In this document: positions 8,965-15,770 of the stretch, in pieces
Layout: each line of letters starts with the position of its first letter
How positions within the stretch are numbered: position 1 is the stretch's first letter
Assembly (NCBI RefSeq): GCF_027923225.1
Contig: NZ_BSDI01000032.1
Location: 135,132-199,131, forward strand
Direction: 5' to 3'
Source of the DNA: Phytohabitans aurantiacus
GTDB lineage: Bacteria > Actinomycetota > Actinomycetes > Mycobacteriales > Micromonosporaceae
DNA length: 64,000 nt
Notes under the pieces: generated by a model
The model's input: the letters and a program-made list of their open reading frames with translations, nothing else
The model's database searches: none
What the model was told of the DNA's origin: nothing
Position numbers and translations under genes: made by a program

Positions 8965-9594
8965 GTGGAAGATCTCGACGCCCTCTCCTTACTGACCGAC
9001 CCTGTGCGCCGGGCGGCGTACGACGCCGTGGTCGCGAGCGCGTCGCCCGTCGGGCGTGACGAGGTCGCGACGGCGCTCGGCGTCGGCCGTACCCTCGCCG
9101 CTTTTCATCTCGACAAGCTGGTCGACGCCGGCTTGCTGGAGGCGTCGTTCGCGCGGCGTACCGGAAAATCCGGACCGGGCGCCGGGCGTCCCGCGAAGCT
9201 CTACCACCGCGCGGCCGTCGAGCGCGCGGTCAGCGTGCCGCCGCGCACCTATGAGTCCGCGGCCGAGTTGCTGGCCGAGGCCATCGAGCGGTCCGGCGCC
9301 GACGCCGCCCTCTTCGAGGTCGCGCGCCGGCGCGGCCGCGCGGACGCCGCCGGGTCCGACGTGGTCACCCTGCTCGCGGAGCGCGGGTACCACCCAGAGG
9401 TCGACGATCAAGAGGTACGCCTGCGCAACTGCCCGTTCCACCGGCTGGCCGAGCAGTTCCCACCGCTGGTGTGCGGCATGAACCTCGCGCTTGTCGAGGG
9501 CCTGGTCGAGGGCACCGGCTGGCGCGCCCGCCTGGACCCGGCACCGGGCGACTGCTGCGTGCGCCTTTCTAAAAACAACGGCGATGATTTATAG
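8965..9594 (+). CDS. ArsR/SufR-like helix-turn-helix regulator with C-terminal cysteine cluster
   Basis: 209 residues. An N-terminal winged helix-turn-helix (about 8-75; L-T-D-P-V-R-R, G-V-G-R-T-L-A-A-F-H-L-D-K-L) is followed by a wing with G-R-P-A-K-L-Y. The C-terminal half holds Cys residues in the order N-C-P-F-H, V-C-G-M-N and D-C-C-V, resembling the Fe-S ligand arrangement of SufR-type sensors (COG2345). A redox- or iron-sulfur-responsive repressor is therefore plausible, but no suf genes are nearby, so the target is unknown. The start is GTG with a -10 box 6 nt upstream. Confidence 0.75.
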   Translation: MEDLDALSLLTDPVRRAAYDAVVASASPVGRDEVATALGVGRTLAAFHLDKLVDAGLLEASFARRTGKSGPGAGRPAKLYHRAAVERAVSVPPRTYESAAELLAEAIERSGADAALFEVARRRGRADAAGSDVVTLLAERGYHPEVDDQEVRLRNCPFHRLAEQFPPLVCGMNLALVEGLVEGTGWRARLDPAPGDCCVRLSKNNGDDL

Positions 9595-9595
9595 T
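9590..9595 (+). promoter_or_regulatory. -10 box of a probable leaderless DUF3291 transcript
   Basis: TATAGT, a near-consensus -10, ends 6 nt before the ATG at 9602 and overlaps the stop of the upstream HTH gene; no Shine-Dalgarno sequence lies between. Confidence 0.55.
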
Positions 9596-9601
9596 ACCGC
9601 C

Positions 9602-10066
9602 ATGATTTTTCACCTCGCCGAGCTCAACGTCGCCCGCATGAAGGCTTCCCTCGACGACCCCGCGATGGCTGGCTTCGTCGCCGGCCTGCAGCCGCTCAAC
9701 GCGCTCGCCGACGCGTCACCCGGGTTCGTGTGGCGGCTCATCGAGGAGGGCGGCGAAGACTCGACGGGCCTGCGCCCGTTCGGCCCCGACATGCTGGTCA
9801 ACCTGTCGGTCTGGGAAGACGTCGAGTCGCTGCGGGCGTACACGTACCAGACCCGCGACCACCTGGAGGCGGTACGCAGGCGGCGGGAGTGGTTTCACCA
9901 CGACAGCGTCGGCGAGCATCTGGTGATGTGGTGGATTCCGGCCGGCACGCTGCCCACCCTCAAAGAGGCGGGCGAGCGGCGCGACCTGCTGAACCGGTCG
10001 GGTCCTTGCCCCGAGGCGTTCACCCTCCGCCGTCCGTTCCCCGCGCCACGCGCCGCTGCCGTCTAA
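9602..10066 (+). CDS. DUF3291 domain protein
   Basis: 154 residues of the DUF3291 family (dimeric alpha/beta-barrel fold, monooxygenase-like). Visible family features are the opening H-L-A-E-L-N-V-A-R, the central L-V-N-L-S-V-W-E-D-V-E-S-L, the R-R-E-W-F segment, and M-W-W-I-P-A-G near the end. Biochemical role unknown. The ATG at 9602 is selected over the in-frame 9491 start by domain boundary and by the TATAGT box. It follows the Cys-rich regulator closely but seems to have its own promoter. Confidence 0.8.
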   Translation: MIFHLAELNVARMKASLDDPAMAGFVAGLQPLNALADASPGFVWRLIEEGGEDSTGLRPFGPDMLVNLSVWEDVESLRAYTYQTRDHLEAVRRRREWFHHDSVGEHLVMWWIPAGTLPTLKEAGERRDLLNRSGPCPEAFTLRRPFPAPRAAAV

Positions 10067-10100
10067 TTACGAAGGTGTCAGGCTCGCCCGGTACCCTCGG

Positions 10101-11573
10101 ATGGTGTCTGACTCCTCCTCTGACCACTCTCACGTTGCACCGCCCCGCAGGGTCGCGCTGCTGACGCTCGGCTGCGCGCGCAACGAGGTCGATTCGGAGG
10201 AGCTGGCCGGCCGGCTGCACGCCGACGGTTGGGATGTCACCACCGATGGCGAGGCCGCCGACGTGGTGCTGGTCAACACGTGCGGCTTCGTCGAAAAAGC
10301 CAAGCAAGACTCGATACAGACCCTCATGGCCGCCGCCGACACCGGTGCCAAGGTGGTGGCCGCCGGCTGCATGGCCGAGCGATACGGGCGCGAGCTGGCC
10401 GGCAGCCTGCCCGAGGCGCACGCCGTGCTCGGTTTCGACGACTACCCCGAGATCTCCGAGCGGCTCGGCGCGGTGCTGAACGGCGAGCGGCTGGCCGCGC
10501 ACACCCCTCGTGACCGGCGAGAGCTGCTGCCGATCACGCCGGTGGCCCGGCGCGACACCGGCGTCGTCGTGCCCGGCCACGCGCTGCCCAAGCACCTGCG
10601 CCGGCGGCGCCTGGCGGAGGGTCCGGTCGCGTCGCTCAAGCTCGCGAGTGGCTGCGACCGCCGGTGCTCCTTCTGCGCGATCCCCTCGTTCCGCGGGTCC
10701 TTCGTCTCGCGTACTCCCGAAGAGCTGCTCGCCGAAGCCGAGTGGCTGGCCAAGAACGGCGTGCGCGAGCTCGTGCTCGTGAGCGAAAACTCCACGTCCT
10801 ACGGCAAGGATCTCGGCGACCCCCGGCTGCTCGAAAAGCTGCTGCCGCAGCTCGCCGCGATCGAGGGCATCGTGCGCGTCCGGGCCAGCTACCTGCAGCC
10901 CGCCGAGACCCGCCCCGGTCTGGTCGAGGTGATCGCCACCACGCCGGGCGTCGCGCCGTACTTCGACCTGTCCTTCCAGCACTCCAGCGAGCCGGTGCTG
11001 CGGCGGATGCGCCGGTTCGGGTCGACCGAGCGGTTCCTGGAGCTGCTGGCATCCGCGCGGGCGCTCGCGGCAGATGCCGGCGCGCGCAGCAACTTCATCG
11101 TCGGGTTCCCGGGCGAGACCCGCGGCGACGTCGACGAGCTGGTGCGCTTCCTGACCGAGGCGCGGCTCGACGCCATCGGCGTCTTCGACTACAGCGACGA
11201 AGACGGCACCGAGGCCGCCACGATGACCGGCAAGGTGAGTCGCGCCACGATCAAGCGGCGGTACGAGAAGCTGCTGTCGCTGGCCGACGAGCTGTGCGCC
11301 CAGCGGGCCGAGGAGCGGCTGGGCAGCACGGTCGAGGTGCTCGTCGACACCATTGACGATGGGGTGGTCGAGGGGCGTGCCGCGCACCAGGCGCCCGAGG
11401 TCGACGGTTCCACCACGCTGGTCGCGGGCGACGGGGTCGACCTGGCCGCGCTGCGCCCCGGCGACCTGGTCCGGGCCACCGTCACCGCCACCGAGGGCGT
11501 CGACCTGGTGGCGGTCCCCGTCACGATGGTCTCGGCGGCGGTGACTGGAGTTTCTGGGCCGGTGACTGGATGA
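10101..11573 (+). CDS. rimO: ribosomal protein S12 methylthiotransferase RimO
   Basis: 490 residues. It adds a methylthio group to the conserved Asp of ribosomal protein S12 using two Fe-S clusters. The N-terminal MTTase domain carries three Cys (T-L-G-C-A-R-N, N-T-C-G-F-V, A-A-G-C-M-A-E); the radical-SAM core has C-D-R-R-C-S-F-C at about 184-191; and a TRAM domain ends the protein. S-F-Q-H-S-S-E-P-V-L-R-R-M is the family's usual Q-H-x-S motif. The residue after the first Cys is Ala rather than the usual Pro. TACCCT lies only 3 nt before the ATG and 6 nt before an in-frame GTG at 10104, so translation may begin at the second codon. Confidence 0.93.
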   Translation: MVSDSSSDHSHVAPPRRVALLTLGCARNEVDSEELAGRLHADGWDVTTDGEAADVVLVNTCGFVEKAKQDSIQTLMAAADTGAKVVAAGCMAERYGRELAGSLPEAHAVLGFDDYPEISERLGAVLNGERLAAHTPRDRRELLPITPVARRDTGVVVPGHALPKHLRRRRLAEGPVASLKLASGCDRRCSFCAIPSFRGSFVSRTPEELLAEAEWLAKNGVRELVLVSENSTSYGKDLGDPRLLEKLLPQLAAIEGIVRVRASYLQPAETRPGLVEVIATTPGVAPYFDLSFQHSSEPVLRRMRRFGSTERFLELLASARALAADAGARSNFIVGFPGETRGDVDELVRFLTEARLDAIGVFDYSDEDGTEAATMTGKVSRATIKRRYEKLLSLADELCAQRAEERLGSTVEVLVDTIDDGVVEGRAAHQAPEVDGSTTLVAGDGVDLAALRPGDLVRATVTATEGVDLVAVPVTMVSAAVTGVSGPVTG

Positions 11574-11712
11574 CTCTGCTGGTCGGCGCTCGCTCCGCTC
11601 GCGCGGGTCATGCGCCCTTTGTGCCTCCCTGTAGCCGCCAGTCGCTCCGGTCGCTGTCCTCGCTGCTGTCAGGTGGCACCACCCGCTTTGTGGCGGCTGC
11701 GGGAGGCGGCGC

Positions 11713-12297
11713 ATGACCGAGCCGGGGGCAGCGGCCGTTTCCGTTCCGGTCGTCAACGCCGCCAACGCGTTGACCCTCCTCCGGCTCGTGCTCGTACCGG
11801 TCTTCGTCGGCATGGTGCTGGCGTCCGAGATGGTCCACCAGGGCTGGCGGATCGCGGCGTGCCTGACGTTCATGTTCGCTTCGGGCACCGACTTCGCCGA
11901 CGGCTGGATCGCCCGGCGATACGGGCTGGTGACCGCCTTCGGCAAGGTGGCCGACCCGATCGCCGACAAGGCGCTCACCGGCACCGCGCTGCTGCTGCTG
12001 TCCTGGTACGACGGGCTGCCGTGGTGGGTGACCATGGTCATCCTGGTCCGCGAGTTCGGGGTGACGGCGCTGCGGTTCTGGGTCATCCGGTACGGCGTGA
12101 TCGCCGCCAGCCGTGGCGGCAAGATCAAGACGACGCTCCAGATCCTGGCGATCAGCTGGTACCTGTGGCCGTTCCCGTCCGGGCTGGCCTCCGTCGGTCC
12201 GTGGATCATGGCGGCCGCTGTCGTGGTGACCGTGATCACCGGGCTCGACTACACGCTCCGGGCGCTGCGCCTGCGCCGCACTGCCGGCGCCACGTGA
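11713..12297 (+). CDS. pgsA: CDP-diacylglycerol-glycerol-3-phosphate 3-phosphatidyltransferase
   Basis: 194 residues, integral membrane. The CDP-alcohol phosphotransferase signature D-x2-D-G-x2-A-R-x8-G-x3-D-x3-D is complete (D-F-A-D-G-W-I-A-R ... G-K-V-A-D-P-I-A-D). The enzyme makes phosphatidylglycerol phosphate, the committed step toward PG and cardiolipin. The rimO-pgsA-cinA-clgR order is typical of actinobacteria. The stop overlaps the downstream GTG start by 4 bases. A GGGAGG lies upstream of the ATG. Confidence 0.92.
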   Translation: MTEPGAAAVSVPVVNAANALTLLRLVLVPVFVGMVLASEMVHQGWRIAACLTFMFASGTDFADGWIARRYGLVTAFGKVADPIADKALTGTALLLLSWYDGLPWWVTMVILVREFGVTALRFWVIRYGVIAASRGGKIKTTLQILAISWYLWPFPSGLASVGPWIMAAAVVVTVITGLDYTLRALRLRRTAGAT

Positions 12298-12761
12298 CCG
12301 TCGACACGCTCGTCCGCGCGCTGATCGAGCGGCGCGAGACGGTCGCCGCCGTCGAGTCGCTCACCGGCGGGCTGCTGGCCGCCACGCTGGTCACCGTCCC
12401 GGGGGTGAGTGCCGTGTTCCGGGGCGGGCTCGTGGTGTACGCCACCGATCTCAAGGCGACGCTGGCGGGCGTACCCGAGAAGCTTTTGAAGGAGCGCGGG
12501 CCGGTCGATCCGGATGTGGCCGTCGCGCTGGCCCATGGTGGGCGCGAGCGTTGCCGGGCCGACTGGGGGTTGTCCACCACGGGCGTCGCCGGACCCGAAC
12601 CGCAAGACGGCGTACCCGTCGGCACCGTTTACGTGGCGGTGGCCGGCCCTGCCGCCTCTTCCGTGCGAAGGCTGGTCCTGGCCGGCGACCGCCAGGCCAT
12701 CCGGGTGGCGGCCGTCGACGCCGCGTTTTCCCTTCTCGGCGAGCGTCTCGCGGTGCGGTGA
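12294..12761 (+). CDS. CinA C-terminal domain protein (PncC-type nicotinamide-nucleotide amidase)
   Basis: 155 residues covering only the CinA C-terminal domain. Seen: V-E-S-L-T-G-G-L-L-A with the catalytic Ser, G-G-L-V-V-Y-A-T-D-L-K, S-T-T-G-V-A-G-P and P-V-G-T-V-Y-V-A-V. Stand-alone members deamidate nicotinamide mononucleotide to nicotinate mononucleotide in pyridine-nucleotide salvage. The GTG start overlaps the pgsA stop (GTGA), so the two are translationally coupled. The stop codon is the first base triplet of a 34-bp tandem repeat leading to clgR. Confidence 0.88.
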   Translation: MTVDTLVRALIERRETVAAVESLTGGLLAATLVTVPGVSAVFRGGLVVYATDLKATLAGVPEKLLKERGPVDPDVAVALAHGGRERCRADWGLSTTGVAGPEPQDGVPVGTVYVAVAGPAASSVRRLVLAGDRQAIRVAAVDAAFSLLGERLAVR

Positions 12762-12842
12762 GCGCGGTCCGCGCCGGCCTTTCGGCGGGCGCTGAGCGCG
12801 ATCCGCGCCGGCCTTCTCGCGTGCGCTGAGCGCGATCTACGC
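12759..12842 (+). repeat. three tandem copies of a 34-bp repeat upstream of clgR
   Basis: Units begin at 12759, 12793 and 12827 with TGAGCGCGRTCYRCGC, exactly 34 bp apart; the first two share 23 bases (through GCCGGCCTT), the third is truncated. Units 1 and 2 contain CGC-N5-GCG (12763-12773 and 12797-12807), the core of the known ClgR box; unit 3 has CGC-N5-ACG. The first TGA is the stop codon of the CinA-type gene. Confidence 0.8.
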
Positions 12843-12853
12843 TGTGCGCGAAC
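12840..12853 (+). promoter_or_regulatory. candidate ClgR autoregulatory box
   Basis: CGCTGTGCGCGAAC reads on the minus strand as GTTCGC-N5-GCG, close to the ClgR recognition motif as recalled from Streptomyces and Corynebacterium work. It lies about 100 bp before the clgR start and right after the 34-bp repeats. Chance matches are common in GC-rich DNA. Confidence 0.4.
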
Positions 12854-12948
12854 CGGCAGTGTGGCGGGATGTCGTGCTGCCGGATAGCGGGTACGGTTGC
12901 GGGAAGCCTCCGGCAGCCGCCGGTCGGTCCGCGTCAGGGGGAGGTGCG

Positions 12949-13422
12949 ATGGTCCTGCTACGTCGGGTTCTCGGCGACGCATTGCGCGCGCGCCGGCAGG
13001 GTCAGCATCGCACCCTGCGCGAGGTGTCCACCGCGGCGAATGTCAGCCTCGGCTACCTGTCCGAAATCGAGCGCGGCCAGAAAGAGGCGTCCAGCGAGCT
13101 GCTTTCGGCGATCTGTGACGCGCTCGGTGCCCAGCTCTCCGAGCTGCTGCGCGAGGTGAGCGACACGCTCGCGCTGGCCGAGGACATGGACGGCGTCCTG
13201 GTCCCGGTGCGCGACGAGCGGCGGGCCGCCGCCGAGCCGGCAGCGATTCCGGCACAGGCCGACGCTGGGCGGACGCTGGCGCCAGAGGCGTCCATGCGCC
13301 GGGTCGCCACCGACGGTTCCGTGTCGGTGTCGGTACGCCAGGAGACGCCACTGAAGGCGACCCTGCGGGCCACCCGCAACATGCGCCCCGTTCAACGCGA
13401 CCGCGACTTCTGCGCCGCCTGA
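12949..13422 (+). CDS. clgR: ClgR-type XRE transcriptional regulator of Clp protease genes
   Basis: 157 residues with a Cro/C1-type HTH at about 8-70 (L-R-E-V-S-T-A-A-N-V-S-L-G-Y-L-S-E-I-E-R-G is the recognition region; very highly conserved in ClgR). Known ClgR proteins activate clp, lon and, in mycobacteria, the pspA operon. The immediate clgR-pspA-pspM order here matches that arrangement. The protein ends in C-A-A; ClgR orthologues are degraded by ClpP through a C-terminal Ala-Ala, so regulated turnover is likely. The ATG at 12949 follows AGGGGGAGG at good spacing and is preferred over the GTG at 12844. Confidence 0.88.
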   Translation: MVLLRRVLGDALRARRQGQHRTLREVSTAANVSLGYLSEIERGQKEASSELLSAICDALGAQLSELLREVSDTLALAEDMDGVLVPVRDERRAAAEPAAIPAQADAGRTLAPEASMRRVATDGSVSVSVRQETPLKATLRATRNMRPVQRDRDFCAA

Positions 13423-13426
13423 CTCA

Positions 13427-13487
13427 GCGCTGCCCGCGGCGCGCTACGCGCGCCTGTGGCGCGTGCCAGCGCGCTCGCGGGCAGCGC
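13427..13487 (+). terminator. possible terminator hairpin after clgR
   Basis: GCGCTGCCCGCG and CGCGGGCAGCGC form a perfect 12-bp stem around a GC-rich 37-nt loop, starting 4 nt after the clgR stop. The rest of the 370-bp clgR-pspA gap holds a 76-bp palindromic element and probably the pspA promoter. Confidence 0.5.
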
Positions 13488-13526
13488 CCGTTAGCGCGCT
13501 CGCGCGCCCGGCGGGCCCTGCCCGTC

Positions 13527-13602
13527 GATCAAGGGCGAACGCACGTGGTTTGATCTCTTTTCCGCGTGTTTTGGCCCTTGATCCATGCGGTTGACCTTGA
13601 TC
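13527..13602 (+). repeat. 76-bp palindromic dispersed element, copy A
   Basis: Begins GATCAAGGGC, which is inverted as GCCCTTGATC at 13574-13583 and again, imperfectly (GACCTTGATC), at 13593-13602. The interior holds GCACGTGG and TGATCTCTTTTCCGCGTG. Two further copies of the same length and organisation occur at 46862 and 47669. Copy A is the most diverged of the three. Confidence 0.85.
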
Positions 13603-13792
13603 CGCGCAGGGTGGCTGGGGCGGAAGTGTGCGCGTAGGGTTCTGGATGAGACGGCCGAAACCCGGATATCCCCCTGAGGTCGCATGACGGGTTGGCGTCG
13701 GGCTGGGACGATGGGGATCTGCCGCGCCGTCGCCCGGGTTGCTGCCCGGCGCCGGCCACATAGAGCGATCACACTGAGGGGATACCGCGGAG

Positions 13793-14656
13793 ATGGCGAA
13801 CCCGTTCGTCAAGGGCTGGCGCTACATGATGGCCTTGTTCGGCGCCAAGATAGATGAGTACGCCGATCCCAAGGTGCAGATCCAGCAGGCCATCGAAGAC
13901 GCCCAGCGCCAGCACCAGGCCCTCGTGCAGCAGGCCGCCGCCGTGATCGGCAACCAGCGACAGCTCGAAATGAAGCTGTCCCGCCAGATGTCCGAGGTCG
14001 AGCGGCTCCAGTCCATGGCACGGCAGGCGCTCGTGCTCGCCGACAAGGCGCGGGCCAGCGGCGACGAGGCGGAGGCCGGAAAGTACGAGCAGACGGCGCA
14101 GACGCTCGCCACCCAGCTTGTCGCGGCCGAGCAGTCGATGGAAGACCTCAAGACGCTGCACGACCAGGCCCTCGGCGCCGCCGCCCAGGCTCGCCGGGCG
14201 GTCGAAAACAACTCGATGATCCTCCAGCAGAAGCTCGCCGAGCGCACCAAGCTGCTCAGCCAGCTCGAGCAGGCCAAGATGCAGGAGAGCGTGGCCCGTT
14301 CGCTGGAGTCCATGTCGTCGCTGGCCGCGCCCGGCAACACCCCGTCCCTCGACGAGGTGCGCGAGAAGATCGAGCGCCGGTACGCCAACGCGATGGGCCG
14401 CGCCGAGCTGGCTGGCAACTCCGTCGAGGGGCGCATGCTGGAGATCCAGAAGTCGACGCTCGACATGGCCGGCGCGTCCCGGCTGGAGCAGATCCGGGCG
14501 AGCATGTCCGGCGACAAGCTGGCGGCCAAGCCCGAGCAGCCCGCCGTCGAGCCGGCCGCCAGCGCCGCCGACACCGCCGGAGTGGCCCGTCTCGACGAAA
14601 TCCGCGCCAACCTGGCCCGCGACAAGAGCGCGGGAGACACCAGCGCCGCAGGCTGA
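13793..14656 (+). CDS. pspA: phage shock protein A (PspA/IM30)
   Basis: 287 residues, almost entirely coiled coil. The family start (M-A-N-P-F-V-K-G-W-R-Y) gives an amphipathic membrane-binding helix, followed by D-P-K-V-Q-I-Q-Q-A-I and long heptads (Q-H-Q-A-L-V-Q-Q-A-A-A-V). PspA is an ESCRT-III-like protein that stabilises a damaged cytoplasmic membrane. A Pro/Ala-rich C-terminal tail of about 50 residues is longer than in E. coli but usual in actinobacteria. GCGGAG precedes the ATG. Likely controlled by ClgR and co-transcribed with pspM. Confidence 0.93.
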   Translation: MANPFVKGWRYMMALFGAKIDEYADPKVQIQQAIEDAQRQHQALVQQAAAVIGNQRQLEMKLSRQMSEVERLQSMARQALVLADKARASGDEAEAGKYEQTAQTLATQLVAAEQSMEDLKTLHDQALGAAAQARRAVENNSMILQQKLAERTKLLSQLEQAKMQESVARSLESMSSLAAPGNTPSLDEVREKIERRYANAMGRAELAGNSVEGRMLEIQKSTLDMAGASRLEQIRASMSGDKLAAKPEQPAVEPAASAADTAGVARLDEIRANLARDKSAGDTSAAG

Positions 14657-14677
14657 CCAGCTACGGGGGAGGACGAG

Positions 14678-15472
14678 ATGGCAGACGCCCGGACCAGGTA
14701 CTTCCGGCGGCTCAAGCGGTTGCGCCGATCGGCCCGTCGATGGAGCGTCCTCGCGGGCGGTCTTGGCGGTGCGGCCATCGTCCTCACCCCGTACGCCGGA
14801 CTCGGGCTCGCCGACGCCTTCTGGGCGGCTGCCGCGGGCGGCTCGGTGGCACTGGCCGGATGGCGCTGGGCCGACCTGCGCGCCCTGGCGGCACAGCCGG
14901 CCCCACCGCCACCCGACCCGGCCCTGGCCGGCGAGCAGGCCCGCCAACGCCTGGTCAACGCCGTCCAGCGGTTGCCGATCGGCCGCACGGCCGTCGAGGA
15001 GGTACGGCGGCAGCAGGCCCGGTTCGCCCTGCGCGGCTCGGGGGCGGCCGGCCCGTGGGCTCGCCTCGACCGGGCGGCTATGACGCTGCACGGGCTCGCC
15101 GCACGGCTCACCGGCCCCGGCGAGCCGGCCGTGCTGGAGGCGGCGGTCGCGGAGCGTTCGCTGCGTGACCTCGCGCAGCGGGTGGCGGGGGTGGAAAAGG
15201 CACTACGGTTCGCGCCGCCGGACACCCGGCCCGCCCTCGAAGACGCGCACTCGACGCTTGTGGGCCAGCTCGACACCGGTGTGGCGGCGTACGAGCGGCT
15301 GGTGGCGGCCGCCGCCAGCTACGTCGCGGAAGACGGCCGCATGGTCACCGAAGACCCGTCGGTGACCCGGCTCACCGAGGCGAGCGACCTGCTCCGCGGG
15401 GTGGCGGCCGGGTTGGCCGAGCTCCGCGACACGACTCCCCGGACCCCGCACCCCGGCCCAACCCTCGCGTAA
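14678..15472 (+). CDS. pspM: PspM-like membrane protein of the phage shock system
   Basis: 264 residues. A basic N-terminus (R-R-L-K-R-L-R-R-S-A-R-R) precedes two closely spaced hydrophobic segments at about residues 27-65, then an alpha-helical cytoplasmic part rich in Ala and Leu. Position (21 nt after pspA), size and topology match mycobacterial PspM, which anchors PspA-dependent envelope stress signalling; sequence similarity cannot be measured here. GGGGGAGG stands upstream of the ATG. The symbol is given on synteny and architecture. Confidence 0.7.
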   Translation: MADARTRYFRRLKRLRRSARRWSVLAGGLGGAAIVLTPYAGLGLADAFWAAAAGGSVALAGWRWADLRALAAQPAPPPPDPALAGEQARQRLVNAVQRLPIGRTAVEEVRRQQARFALRGSGAAGPWARLDRAAMTLHGLAARLTGPGEPAVLEAAVAERSLRDLAQRVAGVEKALRFAPPDTRPALEDAHSTLVGQLDTGVAAYERLVAAAASYVAEDGRMVTEDPSVTRLTEASDLLRGVAAGLAELRDTTPRTPHPGPTLA

Positions 15473-15581
15473 CCAGCGGCGTCGCCGCCCGCGCCGGGCC
15501 GTGCCCGACAGCCCTCGCCGATCGGTCGAAAGCGCGCGGCGTTACGCCCGCCTGGTCGGCTGCTAGGGCAGTGATTCGCCA

Positions 15582-15648
15582 CGGACGCCTGCGGCGTCCG
15601 AATCTTGGAGCTCTACCGTCGTCCAGGCGACGCTCGCGCTCCAAGATT
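15582..15648. repeat. nested inverted repeats in the pspM / sigma-factor intergenic region
   Basis: Two adjacent structures: CGGACGCC-TGC-GGCGTCCG (15582-15600) and an 11-bp perfect stem AATCTTGGAGC (15601-15611) with GCTCCAAGATT (15638-15648). They lie between convergent genes and may act as a bidirectional terminator or as a small mobile palindrome. The rest of 15473-15770 shows no gene. Confidence 0.55.
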
Positions 15649-15770
15649 GCCGGATACGGGCGCGGCGGTCGCGCCCTCGGTCACAGCGCGGCAGTCCGTG
15701 ACCGCAGCCCGCCGGCCGCGCGTGCGGCGCGAGGCCGAGCACCCAAGATCGCCGCATGGGGGGCGCGGGG

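Noticed and set aside
11574..11712. Possible tRNA or small RNA between rimO and pgsA
   Set aside because: No cloverleaf, T-loop or conserved GTTC-type box; only GC-rich local inverted repeats.
10020..12239. 739-residue minus-strand frame
   Set aside because: Shadow of rimO and pgsA.
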